A stretch of DNA of 64,000 bases from Thozetella sp. PMI_491 (lineage: Eukaryota; Ascomycota; Sordariomycetes; Chaetosphaeriales; Chaetosphaeriaceae): positions 709,311-773,310 of the forward strand of contig MU270026.1 in assembly GCA_021432635.1 (NCBI GenBank), in the 5' to 3' direction. The notes beneath the pieces were generated by a model, which was not told the origin of the DNA, ran no database searches, and was given only the letters and a program-made list of their open reading frames with translations. This document shows, piece by piece, positions 35,653 through 48,228 of this stretch (position 1 is its first letter; the number at the start of each line of letters is the position of its first letter). A program made the position numbers and the translations under genes.

Positions 35653-36529
35653 CCTATCCACCAAGCTGTTTAGCAATCTGTCTCATGTCTCTCTCGCCCT
35701 CTTGGATACTGAGATATCCCAAGCCTTGCGCCTCGTAGCAATTTAATGGAGGTATACTAGAAAATTAATGAAACGTAAACCGATACTTGTATCATCCTCC
35801 CCGCTGAAAGGAGATTAGGGTAGGTATTGACGGGGATACTCTGCGGCCTCTGTGGGATGAGGCCGCTTGACGAATCCGACCGTCGGTCCGAACCAACGAG
35901 AATGATCCGCCTGCACAAGTCGCCCGCTCGGAAAGGTCTTGGCAGCAAGAGATGGGCAATTGTACAGACAAACCATTGTACAGACAAAGTACTGTCGAGA
36001 TCCCTATCCAACCGCTATTGGGCCCGTGCCAGGACAGGCAATGGGACGAGCGTACAAAATCGTTGTTGAGATAGCCGCGAACCCTATGAGAGGACAAGAC
36101 CATGCCAAGGTTTTAATCTTTTAGAAGGGTTGAATACGGGGAACTGGCCATTTACAAGTGCAGGCGGGATGTGCTAGTTTCGATCAATATTGCCCAAGCA
36201 TTCCGATTGGAGATGTGCCGCCGCCAGACATTCTATAGGGGGTGGCGCACCACACGCATTGGCGATGAAACACCCAAGCATTACAAGGCGTATTTTCTCA
36301 GCAGTCACGCCAAACTCACTGTGGCTGAGCACTCAAAATGCCTAACAACCGCCTACAATTTCAGCAGACCTTTCTCAACTACACTAGTCTCGCTATCTGC
36401 TTGCCAGATTCCTGGAGTCTGTCTTTCTTTATACCGTCTGGGACGCAGCAGCAACAGCGAACAATCGAGCAGTTAATCATTCCTCCAAAGCCACTGAGCT
36501 AGAGGCCTAGAGCCCGAGAACTCAGAATC
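35653..36529. other. intergenic
   Basis: No supported gene. A 16-bp unit (TTGTACAGACAAA with CCA) is duplicated in tandem near 35958-35990. Forward open frames at 36171-36476 and 36338-36500 could be exons of the following membrane protein, but no splice set is convincing. Confidence 0.4.
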
Positions 36530-36970
36530 ATGCCAGGGCTCAGTGGGTCCGTGGGCTATGCGGCCGGCCAAATACTCAGTTCGCCCTTGAGCATTGCTGC
36601 AAAAGTGGCTATCTTTGTTGGTATTATATCGTTTATCAGCCTTGGTGGTGTTATGGTCTGGTTTATGTTAAGAAGGCAAAGGAAGAAGCGAGAAGGATAC
36701 GAGCGTGCCTCGACTCCGACGTCACCGAGAGATCCGCCGAACGAATCACCTTGGGATACCGACATCCCTATCTCGAATGTGGTGGATGCTACAATCCCGC
36801 CTCGTCACAGCCAAGCCATCAGCGACACTTCTTCACTTTCAATCATCAAACATCACTCAGAAGACTCTAGCTCTCTCCTCGAAAAAGGCCACGAGACCCT
36901 CGACACGGGACCGTCGATAGTCAGTCCTCCACCTAAAGGCATCCATCTCAGCCCTAAAACAGGAGTTTAG
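36530..36970 (+). CDS. small single-pass membrane protein (possibly C-terminal exon)
   Basis: This frame gives 146 residues with one hydrophobic segment (about 24-46, AAKVAIFVGIISFISLGGV and on), a strongly basic stop-transfer (RRQRKKREGYER) and a polar Ser/Pro-rich cytoplasmic tail. Residues before the membrane segment are few, so an extracellular N-terminal exon upstream is likely; a possible acceptor (AACTCAG) precedes the ATG. The family is not recognised. The layout is that of many fungal surface proteins. Confidence 0.5.
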   Translation: MPGLSGSVGYAAGQILSSPLSIAAKVAIFVGIISFISLGGVMVWFMLRRQRKKREGYERASTPTSPRDPPNESPWDTDIPISNVVDATIPPRHSQAISDTSSLSIIKHHSEDSSSLLEKGHETLDTGPSIVSPPPKGIHLSPKTGV

Positions 36971-39465
36971 GGGCGTAGATGACCATATATTCTGCCATTT
37001 CCACCTCGATATAAGCGCTTGTGCAATGGGTTAGGTTACATCTTCTCAGCTTGTAGTTTTGTCTACAATGTTTACAGAATTATACCATTTCTATTACTTC
37101 CGGGACAGAAATGATCCTTGACCAAGCCCTTTAAGAATAGCTTATTACGCACTATCTTAAGGATCACAACTTATCGACTCTGCAGTCGCAACCAATGGCT
37201 GGGCTCTCTAAGAAGTTATTAACAGGAGTCAAAGGAGCTTTAGTCGGGTATAAGGGAAAGGATATGAGGTGTTGAACTCTAAGGATTCTCACGCCTGTAT
37301 CCTTATATGGATCAAACGACTATTATGGTGCGATGAGTCTTGAACTCGCACTACTCGAATCACGCGGATTATACGGACAACACCACATGCACACGCGGAG
37401 ACTAGGTTGGCTGCTTAGAATGCATCTCTCCATAAGAATATAGACTAAAGCTTAGCTCATAATGAAGACTTCCATGTCAACTATATAGCCAAAGTCGGCG
37501 CAGATAGCCAGAATCCAAAGCTGCTCACTTTCCAACAATACAACAATACAACACTCTAATATTATCTTATGTATAGCACTAGTGAATAAAAGAATTGAAG
37601 TACAGAACGTAAGAGCAGTGTCTTGACCTGATTTGGAAACTAGCACAGAAAGTTTTATTGTCAAAGGAAATTCACACCAGCCTCACCTCGTTTATCCGAC
37701 GACCCATCGTCCTTCCCAAGCCTTCATTCTTCATACCAAGGCCTGAAAACTTGGTTCCTACTGATAGACTCCTTGTAGAAGTCAAACTCGGAAATTTCCT
37801 CAGACGGTTTCTCCAGCAGCGCCAATAGGTAAATCCTTAAGGACACTTTCCATTCTCCCGCCCACCAACTCAGTCTCCTAGCCTGCTAGTTGTTCTGAAG
37901 GTCAGTAATAAGCCCTCCATCTGCTTGCATCAAGCCGGCAGCAATTTTGACCTTGTCCCCTCCGTGGCATTGCAGTTTGAAACCTGTGAGCGCCTCCAGG
38001 CATGGGTGCAAGCTGTTCCTGGAGAATGCATCTCCTGGTAAACGACCCCGCCGTCTTAAATTATCAGTAATGGCATCATTTTTCACAGGATAAATCGGCT
38101 AGGGACGTGGACGGAATTGACAGGCACAGACACGAAGACGGAGACGCATCAGTCGGTATTAGTGAGGTAGGTATTGATGGACCCATGTGGAGCTTCACCA
38201 GTTGGCAGTGGGGTAGAGCGGGGACGTAAGCCGTTTGAGTGTGCCTTGGTCTTGGCTTACCTGGTCCCGGTTACCTGTTCACCCCGGTTCTATTACCACG
38301 GAGGCGTTTCTTGCTTCGTTTGCATCTACACGCATATGACCCACCGACTAACTGCTCTTGCGGCTATTGAGCATGGACGAAGTCGAGCGACCCGAAGGTT
38401 AGGCATCTTGGATGTACGCAGCATGACGGAGCCGTGCTGGAGCCATCGGTAGTGGGACTGTACTGTACTGGATACGCGCTTGTGCTAATCCGGTAGGTAG
38501 CCTGGGGCAATAAACTCCGCTCTATTCTGGGGAACAGAGGCTATCGGTTCGGCAGCCGGATGCCGGATCCACTGCAACGTGCCTAAGGGCAACCATATGT
38601 CCTTGGCTTCAGATATACGCGCATCCTGGACCCGCCACACAAAGACGGCCCTTTCCCATGGGTCAGGAGGGCCGCGTGATGCAGAAAGCCAGAGCGGTTT
38701 GTTGCACCGGGCGCTGCGCCACCTTCCCTGTCGACCGGTTACCCGTCTGCAGGGAGCGCAGGACCCTTCCATCGAGCTGCGCGCTGGCCCGTGCCTGTGC
38801 AATAGTCGCCCACCTCGCCGCTCGCCTCGCTGTCTCGCTGTCCGCCCCGGTCCCGACCGCGCTGTATCCCTGCCGTCCCTTCATCAGACAAGCCAATATT
38901 GACCTTCCACCTCTAGCTCCTCCGCATTTGAACCCAGACTACCCCGCAAAGCCACCAGCCAAACTTGGAAAAGGCTTTCTTCCAGGCCCAATGGGGCGCG
39001 GCGGTCGCGTAGTGTCGCCCTCGGTTCTGCGCCAGCGCCTGACCAGTTCACCCGGCAGTTGGGTGGGTGCAACGGTCACGCAGCATCCCAAATCTATTCC
39101 GGTGTGGCCATTGGCCTCCCTTGGTGCGATGGTCTGGACCTCCTTCCCTCCCTGCTCAGACCTGTAGACAAGCTCCTGCCGCCCGTCGAAAGCCCTGGGC
39201 GTACGAGATCGGCAGCCCGGCCCGCCTCACGAATCAGAGACCAGCTCCCACCGGCCCTGGGGGTGCCGTGCGGAGATAGCCCCCCCCAGAATGATGGAAG
39301 CGGCCGTCTTCCACCGCCATTCCTCCTATAACTGTCCCCGCGCACAGCTTTCCCCCGCCTGCGTCGAGCTTTGTAGAGGAGGGACGCAACTCCTGCCAAG
39401 CATCGCACTACCACCCTGCGCGAGCCACCCCATCACTGCGCCTACGAGACATACGAAGCACCAAG
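36971..39465. other. intergenic: AT-rich then GC-rich
   Basis: 36971-37700 is AT-rich with frequent stops. From about 38500 the sequence becomes GC- and C-rich and leads into the MFS gene. Several overlapping forward and reverse frames at 38485-39400 are open together, an effect of GC content, and show no domain. No gene is supported. Confidence 0.45.
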
Positions 39466-41296
39466 ATGGAGCCCCCTACAGACGTCGAGCGACAGGAGAA
39501 GAAGGATATCGACATTGCACACGGCGAAGCCTCGGGGGAGCTCCGCACGGTCGATCTGGGGTTGGATGCTAGCGAGGTGGTTACTAGCGTCGAGAAGGCA
39601 GAGGAGGCAAGAATTCTGCGCAAGGTCGACCTACGTCTAGTGCCCTTGCTGTCATTTCTCTATCTGTGAGGACTCTTGATAAGGGCGAGCGTGATGGGAG
39701 ACGTGCATCGCTGATTTTAAATTTTTACCTTCGCAGCGTGGCCTTCATCGACCGCACCAACATTGGCAATGCCAACATTGCGGGCATGGCGACCGACCTC
39801 AAGCTTGAAGGGCTAATGTACAACGTGGCGCTTACACTTTTCTTCGTCCCCTATGGCTTGTAAGTGTGTGCCCACCACGTCGCCGTCGCAGCTGCTAACC
39901 GGACAATGCAGCTTCGAGGTTCCGAGCAACATCGTCCTGAAGATGGTGCGGCCATCACTGTGGATATCGCTCCTTCTCTTCTGCTGGGGAGTGGTCTCCA
40001 CGCTCATGGGCGTTGTGCAGTCGTACGATGGCCTACTTGCCGCGCGCTTCTTCCTGGGTGTGGCCGAGGCAGGCTTCTTCCCCGCATCGACGTAAGAAGA
40101 CCAATATCTTGAAGCGGTGAGGCGGCGAGACAAGAGCTGATAGCTGTCTAGGTTCCTCCTGACTATCTGGTACAAGCGATACGAGGTGCAGCGGCGCATG
40201 GCGATCTTCTATGCTTCCGCTTCGCTTGCCGGTGCCTTTAGTGGTCTCCTCGCGTTCCTCATCCAGAAAATGGCCGGGTAAGGTCCTCTCAGTGTGCTGC
40301 TACAAAGCAGTGTTTGCTGACTTTCTGCAGTGTTGGGGGGTACAATGGTTGGCGGTGGATCTTCATCCTCGAGGGCCTCGTTCCCGTCCTCCTGTCATTT
40401 GTCGTCTGGAAGGTGCTTCCTGATAGCCCGGAGACGGCGAAGTTCCTGACGACAAAGGAGAAGGAGTTCATCATCAACCGCCTGGCGCTTGAGACGGGCT
40501 CCGGCCATGGGAGAGTGACCAATTCCGACCGCATCAAGCTCCACCATATCATCGCTGCCGCGAAGGACTGGAGGATCTGGTGCGGGGTGGTCTGCTTCTG
40601 GGCCAACACAATCGGCGTATACGGGTGGGTTTCTCTGGGCTGATTGCCCGCGAGTCGTCGCTAACTCGTGCCAGCTTTACTGCTACGGTTCCCGCCATCA
40701 TCCAGGGACTCGGATACACCAGCGCATTGGCGCAGCTCATGACGGTGCCAGTCTACGTTGTGGCCATGATCTTCGTGCTCGGCTTTGCTTGGGCCAGCGA
40801 CTATTATCAGCAGCGCACGCCCTTCATCATCGCCGGCTTCTGCATCGCCATTGTCGGACTAATCGCCGAGCTCGCCATCCCGCACCCAGCCATGACCGGC
40901 GTGTCGTACTTTTTCCTCTACTTAGTTGCGGCCGGCCTGTACTCGCCCTTCATCTGCCTCGTGTGCCTGATCGGCAACAATCTAGCGCCAAGCAGCAAGC
41001 GCGCGGTCGGCATGGCCATCCTGATCTCGTTCGGCAACTTCGGCGGCATCTGCGGTAGCAACATCTTCCTGACGGCCCAGGCGCCGCGCTACCCGGTCGG
41101 CTACGGCACGGGTCTGGCGATCTGCTGCACGGCGGTCATCGGGACGCTGGTGCTGCGCTTCGCCTATGCGCGCGAGAACAAGCGGCGAGACGATTTTATG
41201 GCGGGGAAGACTGACGATGAAGTCAGGGCAATGTACACGGAGCAGGAGCTGCTGGATCTTGGAGACCGGAGCCCTTTCTTCAGGTACACGCTATAA
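39466..41296 (+). CDS. MFS permease, anion:cation symporter (Dal5/Tna1-like) type
   Basis: Six exons: 39466-39665, 39737-39859, 39912-40091, 40152-40277, 40331-40624 and 40675-41296. All joins are in phase and give 514 residues. The start of TM1 reads LRLVPLLSFLYLVAFIDRTNIGNANIAGM, the hallmark of the ACS family. VPSNIVLKMVRPSLWISLLLFCWG and ARFFLGVAEAGFFP follow, then the central loop, and TM7-12 in the last exon. Family members import organic anions such as allantoate, nicotinate or vitamins with protons across the plasma membrane. The substrate cannot be assigned. All five introns interrupt codons after the second base, an unusually regular pattern. Confidence 0.92.
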
Positions 41297-41446
41297 GCCG
41301 CCAGGAAGGCAAGGGGCAGAAAGCAGAAACGCTTATAATATTATTGCCGGCTAGAGAAGCTAGGCGGGGGCCTAGCATCGAGGTATCATTGTAATTAGAC
41401 TGAGAAGAGTGAGCCCGATCCCGTCTCGGTGATCGGCGATCGGCAA

Positions 41447-42877
41447 TCAGCATCCGAATCTAAATAGCGTCATGGGCTTCCCTGACTCCCGCTGTTGCCG
41501 TGCAAATTCCAAATGTCGCGTCGCCATCAGAGACCCCCACTTCGTTTTGAAATTTTGCGATTCCGCGATGATCTCCTCACCCCGTGGATCGCCTTTGAGA
41601 CGCAGTATCTCTCCCCTGACCGATGCCATCTGGCATTCCAGGGCATCCAGCTGCTCTAAGCCCCATCCCGCTTTCTTCCCAGATACGAGCGCTGCCTCCA
41701 ACTGTTCCAAGCGTGCGCCGGCGGCGTCCAGTTCGCCCAGCCCTAGCAAGCTCAGGGTGATGCGCCAATTCGCATCCACCGTCATAAATGCACCTTCGTA
41801 TATCCTCGACTCGGTCTCAAAGACGGGGAGGATGCTTGCTAACGCTGACGCGTGGTCATCCTTGGCAGTGTAGGCCGTATGTAGAGCTCGGTAGCCGCTG
41901 AGTGTCTGGGCGTGCTCGGGTCCGAGCTCCCTCTGGAGAGTCTCGACGGCTTGCTTGGAGCACAAGGTCAGGAGGTCGACGACGTGTTCTCCGGACCGAC
42001 CCCACCCCAGTGCCATGAGGCGGAGCGGATGTGTGTTGACCTTACGGACCGTCGCCATCTTGTCGACGAACTGGAGAAACCGCTGCAGCACCTGGCCCTG
42101 GCCTTCGTACAAGAAGCGGCAGCACACTTGGAGAAGGCACACCACCAGGACCGGGTTCCTCTCCGAAAGCATTGGCGTGACGTGGTCCAGCATCTCGCCG
42201 TAGAGCGGGCGGACCTCCTTCCACTTGCCCGCGGCGGCCAGGTTCGCTACGTGGCTCCCGGCCTCGTAGAAGGCACGAATGTTCCACATCCTGGATTGGG
42301 CGCGCACCACAGTCTGGTCGATCTCGGATTGAAGGACGCCTGAGTAAAAGGACTTGACGCCGTACACGGCCGCCTGGATGGCCTTGAGGTGGCCCGGAGG
42401 GTCCGGGGTGCGGGGGAAGGAGACGGCCCTTCCGTGGGATGGGGCGGCGCCGAACGCCCCGGCCGTATCGGCCCCCACCTGGAGCTCCGGGGACCGGCTG
42501 GTCGAGGATGAATTCCTAGCATGCTGTGGAGGGCTCAACTGTGCACACGGGTCAGCGGAGATGCACCGAGGGGCGCGAGCACGTTCGAGGGAGCGGTTCG
42601 GCGGCGGTACCTTCTTGTTCAGCCCCCACTTGATGATGCGAGTCTTGTATTGGCGGAGCCTTTGGACTCGGTCGTGAGCGCGTGTCCCTTCACGGAAGCA
42701 GCGGGTGATCCTGACTCACGTCGCATGGAAGCTATGACGCTGGGCCAGCATCTGTCTGACTTCGGGGAGCGTCTTGCCCTGCACGATGTAGAGGGCGATA
42801 AAAGTGTGCTTCATGGCCTCCCATTCTTCGCTCGAGTGCACCTCCCCGGATCGCATCGCTGGTGGGGGGGCTTCCAT
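41447..42877 (-). CDS. Clr5-domain protein
   Basis: Three exons: 42877-42720, 42659-42611 and 42538-41447, in phase, 432 residues. Residues about 16-69 form the Clr5 domain: EEWEAMKHTFIALYIVQGK, then TLPEVRQMLAQRHSFHAT, and after intron 1 LRQYKTRIIKWGLNKK. The remainder is helical and TPR-like (for example GPEHAQTLSGYRALHTAYTA, LLGLGELDAAGARLEQLEAAL), as in many fungal Clr5 proteins. The Clr5 domain is believed to bind DNA; the rest may mediate protein contacts. The start MEAPPPAMRSG is chosen as the first ATG close to the domain; a second ATG is 7 codons in. Confidence 0.82.
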
Positions 42878-45313
42878 TTCGAAGCTTGGGGCTACCGGCT
42901 CGGCGGACGGAAACCAAAATGGTGCTGGCGCGGAGCGAAGGCGACGCCACAACGCCTTATATGCGGGTGCCAGGTGCTGCACGACAACGACCGCCTTGCC
43001 TATTCCAGCGTGGCTTATCTTGTCTCCTGTCCCCCGGCAGCCCCTCTATTTTTAGTCGGACGGTGGGATTGGGAAACCCGTCTGACTCTGTACGGGCGCG
43101 CTGCTGGCTTGCTGCAGATGTCTTATTTGGGCCGTGACATGGACACCGACACCACCGGAGGCAGACAGGTCGAATGAGCGCCGAGGCAGAGGCGGGTGTC
43201 GCTTCGTTTTGGGCCGTTGAGACTCCCGGGCCATCTTACGTGTTGTGGGGGCAGGGTTGCATGCCTTGCATGCCCCTAACAGGGTGGCGTGCCGGCCGCA
43301 AGAAATGGTGTTAAAGGGAACAATCCCCTGGGGCTAGGGAGGGGTGGACGAGGGGGGAGAACCCCACCACGACGCCCCCTATCTAGGCGATCTCTGTCCC
43401 ATCTCGACGGCCATTGACCAGGATTGGCCTGGTCATGACGAAGCAACAGTAATCCGGAAGCAGTACCCCTCTCCCGACGTATCCGCTCTCCGAATTCGCA
43501 TTCTTTGAGACAGATACCACATTGTCCACGTACCTGGTCGGGAAGCAAAGGAATGAAGCTAAGGCCTGCTAGCTGCGATGCCAAGCTTTGTGGCGGGTCA
43601 ATTGCGGTCGTTGTGCCACAGTTTGTGCCATAGTTTTGCATGAGGCATACCACCTTGTCAGGCCCAGGATAGAGGATGGGACTTGCTTAGCTCCACTGCA
43701 GTCAAGGATGCTATCACCCCCGCGCTTGACAAGTGGCCCCTTGAGCTTGGTTCAAGATAGCGAACGCCTAGCCTCTTGGTCTTACATATCACTGTTTGCT
43801 AGTCTATCGCGAAACTGCTGCCTGGCAAAGAGAGGACCGAAACTTTGGCTGTCAAATCAAATTAGTACTGAGTGGATTGTGCTTGGGCCTCGAGCAGCCT
43901 TGCTTCACCACGAGGCCACACGAGTTCACTAGGCTGAACTTAGATACCGAGCAATGTCGAACCCGGTTGTGCAACAAACCACAGAGCCACACTGCACCAG
44001 TAAATGCAAGAAAATGAGGCCGTAGCAGCACCCAAGGAATGTGGATAAATCTTCACAGCAATTTCTTGCTGCCCCGGACCTCTCGTTCCGCCGCCACAGT
44101 TCTTTGCTCATTGGCTACTATACGAGATACACAGAGGAACCGTTAAGGAGAGGAGCGCGGGGTTCCGTGCGTGTTTCCGTACCAAGCCTTGCCATCGCCT
44201 TTTTGAACCCAATTTATTCCTCTTTCGCCCTCCTTGTGATGCCGCCGGAGGGCTTACTCATTGGCTATTGCCCGAGGCCTAGAAGAAATGTCATGGAGGG
44301 GAGGGAGGGGGTGCGCCTCGTCTGACGTCTCTTTGAATTCTGTTCCATGTACGTTGCACACGTTCTCCACTTTTAATATTTGCTTTTTAGGACATTGTTC
44401 AAAAGGAAAGCTTCTGTGAGCCCTTTTCCGTCAGTTATTATCTTCATAGATGTGAAATAGCCTACCTTTTCGATGCTGACCATCCCTACCGGCCGAGAAG
44501 GGCAACAAAATAGTCTCCCGTTGCCCAAATGACGTAGAACCAGGGTTCTTGTTGGACGAGAGGCTGAAACAGGTGAAATATTGCAGTGAAGTACCCGGCT
44601 ACTACCCATGACAAACCTTATTAGGGATCAGCCGGCTAGTAATGTTTGGGGATTGGGTGCGGGTTCGAGTGTTGGTTCGCGCACCTGCTTCCCTGTCCCG
44701 CCCCAGTTGCCATGTGCTCAACCAATTAGCTACCTACCTTGGTACTTGGCTTTAGGACTGAAACAAGATTACGCACCGGTAGAAGAATGTGAGCTCTAGT
44801 ATTCGTGTTCCAGATATTATTTTCCGCCTTCTGTGTTTTGGCGACAATATCAGACCCTAGGTCGATCTATCCAAGAACGACTTCTGGGTACTACAGTTTC
44901 GGATGCGATAGTCTGCAACCCCCTCTTGATGCAAAGCTTCCGGGCAAAAAAGCAACACACGCCGTCCATGGTGCATTGTACATGGTTTTCTAACCTGGGT
45001 AGAGGGGAGTGAGAAGGTATATTGCACTACTACATCTAAAATTGATGTGCTATCTCTTTCCAAGCACCTTATGCTCTATCATAGTCTTATCTTCGCTTCC
45101 CAAAGTGTTTTAGAGTCCCTCAAAACTAGAGATCTAGATGATCCCAGACTCGCGACAGCCATTCTATAGCTCTCTCGCGTTCAAGTCATTCCAATGGTCA
45201 GTTTAAGACCAATCGTTCCAACACCACAACGCCGTCGATTCCCGAACGCCATCGAAACCAGATCCTCCGTCGGTCTTTTGTCTAATGCCGTAATAAATCT
45301 CGCGCAAGTCACT
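42878..45313. other. intergenic
   Basis: No supported gene. A reverse frame at 43276-43653 has CGIC..., reminiscent of a RING start, but lacks the other ligands. A CTCATTGGCTA motif recurs at about 44107 and 44257. A 20-bp segment around 44574-44592 resembles the repeats at 55340 and 55445. Confidence 0.4.
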
Positions 45314-47143
45314 TCATACATCGGTAGTTGTCCCGGACGGGCCGGTAGTCGGCTTCTCGCCTTCCTCCAACTTGGCTTCTGAGCCCCGTTGCGGGCTTCC
45401 CGCATCTTTGGGGCCTTTGATGCTCTTCCATTCCATGGCTGCAGCACCGAGAATGGTGGCAGCGCTGATCCCGGCCGCCAGCAAAAATACTCGTGTGATC
45501 GAGTAGCTGTAGGCATTTAGGACGGTATCCAGCTCGCTGGGCGGCACAATGGTGCGGAGATTCGTCGCCCCTGTGTTAATGATGGCTTCGGTATTGAGGC
45601 CGGCAACACCGGACAGCATATCGATTAGCTTAGTCGAGAAGATATTCTGACCGACAGACAAGAAGACTGAACCGCCCAGCTGTTGCACCAGGAATGTCAA
45701 GGCCTGTCCAATGGGCACATCGGCGCGCGGCAAAACAGTCTGGGCCGCAAGGGTGACCGTCTGGAAGCCAGTGCCGATCCCAATTCCATATATAACCTGG
45801 AAACCAATCCACAGGTTGCTCCCCGAATCGACCTTGAGCGTGGAGAGCAGGCCACAGCCGATGGAGCAGAAGATAGGGCAGATCAGCATCGCCGGAACGT
45901 AGTAGCCGATCTTCTCTGTTGTCTTGGCCGTGACAATGCTCATGACAACCATGCCCAAGACTAGCGGAAGCGTGCTGACGCCGGCGTCCATGGCTGAATC
46001 ACCTTTCGCCGCTTGGAACCAGATGGCGAGGTAATATACCAGACACATCATGCTGCCAGAGAGTAGGAGCATGTAGAACATAGCAGCCGCGATAGAGCGG
46101 TTCATTACCACGCGCGCAGGCACCATCGCGGTCTCGGGCGTCAGAACCTCGTATACGATGAAGATGATGAGCAACACGGCGAAGGTGACAAGCAGCCCGA
46201 TAATCTTGGGCGCCGACCAGGGGTCGGTCGTGCCTCCCCACTGCAGGGCTAGGATCAGGCATACCATCGAGGGAGCGAAGAGGGCGATACCGATGGGGTC
46301 AAGGCGGCGGAACTGGTCGAAAAGGGATAGTTTCTCGAGCTTCCCTGTATGAGAGGGGAAAAGAAGGGCAGTCGCCACGAGCGTGAACGCGCCGATGGGC
46401 AGATTCAGATAGAAGCACCACCTCCATGTGCTGAGAAGGGTCAATAATATATTCTTATGAGCCTCAGGGGCTAGACTTACACTTTATCCGTAAAGGTACC
46501 GCCCAGCACAGGGCCGAGCACCGAAGAGATGCCAAACACCATGCCGAAAAAGGCGGTGTAGATAGGGCGCTTGCGTAGGGGGATCAAGGGAATCATCATC
46601 ATGATGCCTCCGGAGAAGATTCCAGCCGAGCCAATACCTGCAATGGCACGGCCGACGATGAAAGCGGCGGAGGAGGGCGCCGCGCCGCAGAGGGCCGAGC
46701 CGACCTCAAAGACGACGATAGAGGCGAGGAAGGTCCATTTCGTCGCGTAGAGCTGGTAGATGCGGCCGCTGATGGGGAAGGCGCATGCCGCCGTTAACAT
46801 ATATCCGCTTCCATACCATCCAATGTCGGCGATCGAATCGAACTCGTCCGTGATTTTGGGGATGGCCGTCGCGATGATGGTTCGATCCTAGACCGAGTCA
46901 GCCATTTCCGTCCGCCCGTCTCCAGCTAATCAAAGGTAGAGAGTAAGAAAAAAAAGGAAAAAAAAAACTTACTAGAGCGACGAGGAAAATTGAAAGGTAC
47001 ATGCCGATCAGGATGGTCCAGAACCTGAGAGTTTTGGGCTGGTAGTTCACCTCGGTGTCTGCGTACTCATCGGCAGGGGCTCCGGGCCGGGTCTCGGCGG
47101 CAGCGGCCCCACCAGCCGACTTCACCGAACTTGTAGTCGACAT
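45314..47143 (-). CDS. MFS transporter, DHA2 (14-TM) drug:H+ antiporter type
   Basis: Three exons: 47143-46973, 46887-46481 and 46430-45314, in phase, 564 residues. After a cytosolic N-terminus, TM1 ends IFLVAL and exon 2 continues DRTIIATAIPKITDEF, the family's motif D region. GRAIAGIGSAG and GPVLGGTFTDKV (motif C region) follow, then TWRWCFYLNLPIG after intron 2. Fourteen hydrophobic segments are present. It exports toxic compounds or fungal metabolites at the plasma membrane by proton antiport. It is divergent from a Zn2Cys6 regulator gene and shares a promoter with CCG/CGG inverted repeats, suggesting regulated efflux. A paralogue lies at 56472. Confidence 0.93.
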
Positions 47144-47326
47144 TGTATGATTTGACTTGACTTGATGAATCCTTGGGAGGATGGATTTGTCCTTGTCGCC
47201 AAGTGATCGTCTTGTAACACCGGGCTACATCGTGGTTGTGGGCGCGATGGCGCTTAAGTACGCTGGGATGGTCATCTTCCCAGGCTCGGCGCAACCCTCG
47301 GTTCTAACGCGGCCTGAGGATCTAGA

Positions 47327-47509
47327 CCCGAGATACGGGCCCGCCTGAGGCGGCCACGCTACGAAGGGGACTGTCCCGGTCTGAAATGAGAGGCGCTTCC
47401 GGGTACTGGTATAGCCCGAGTTGTCGGGCGTGTCACGTGATGTTCCCCAAAAAGAAAACGCGGACGGTGTCACCGCCCGAATCAGTCATCGGGCAATAGG
47501 AAAGCCCGA
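47327..47509. promoter_or_regulatory. cluster of CCG/CGG inverted repeats between exporter and regulator
   Basis: GCCCGA-GTTG-TCGGGC (47414-47429) and GCCCGA-N8-TCGGGC (47475-47494) are perfect inverted repeats. A further GCCCGA half-site is at 47504-47509, and CCCG-N5-CGGG at 47327-47339. An E-box CACGTG is at 47434-47439. Zn2Cys6 dimers bind inverted CCG/CGG triplets at fixed spacing, so the neighbouring regulator is the natural candidate. The cluster is about 180-370 bp upstream of the exporter ATG. Confidence 0.5.
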
Positions 47510-48228
47510 ACGAGCCACGCCTTGGGCCCCTCCCGAGATTGTGGACCCGCGATACAGGCGCGGCACAGCACACGATTCGCTCTAGGCAGCCGACCCTTAG
47601 AGTTTGGACAACGTCAGCCCTGTCCTCGTTGATGAGAAGCAGCCCAACGCGCAACCGGACGACACCAGGAACAGCAGTCGTGCAGGCGTTCACCCCCCTG
47701 GAGAGCTTGCTAATCCGTCACGCCAAGCATTTCGCTTGTGGTCTGACTCGAGTCATCGGCGCTCATCGCTAGAGTCATCGCTTCCCGCTGGCGCGGCTCT
47801 TGCGTCGACGTCTCATCTCGATTGCGGCCCTGCTGCGAGGCACTACGCACGCAGGCCTCTCCTGCGCGGCGCTCCTCTGCTCGCCTGAGCGGCCTTCTTC
47901 GGGTCTTCCTAACCGCCGTTCCCCATTAAAGCACTGTACCCGGCGTTGCTCTGCCGCTGCATCCATCTACCGCCGGCGATCAGTTTAGCCCCGAGACTCC
48001 ACGAGAGAGAGCGATCCCCGCTTCTCCAGGCGCGCCTAGGTCGCGACCCTCAGCGCGGCTGTCATTCGACGGCAATACCCACCGCTTGCCGGTTGCATCC
48101 AGTGTCTTGGCTGACCTCGTGCTTTCTGGGCGCCCGGGACCCTGCAGTCCTCTTGGTCAGCGCCGGTACAGCGGCCCCATCCCACCCCCCCGGCCCTTTG
48201 TTCTTCCCGACGGTGCCGTACTGCCGCC

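Noticed and set aside
38485-39414. Several 90-169-codon frames before the ACS permease
   Set aside because: C-rich, low-complexity translations on both strands; explained by high GC content.
43276-43653. Reverse frame with CGIC resembling a RING finger
   Set aside because: The remaining Cys/His ligands are absent and the rest is Arg/Pro-rich noise.
44620-44750. Possible tRNA: D-arm-like TAGCTAATTGGTTGAGCA (reverse) with GGTTCGAGT nearby
   Set aside because: The two boxes are on opposite strands and no acceptor or anticodon stem can be paired.
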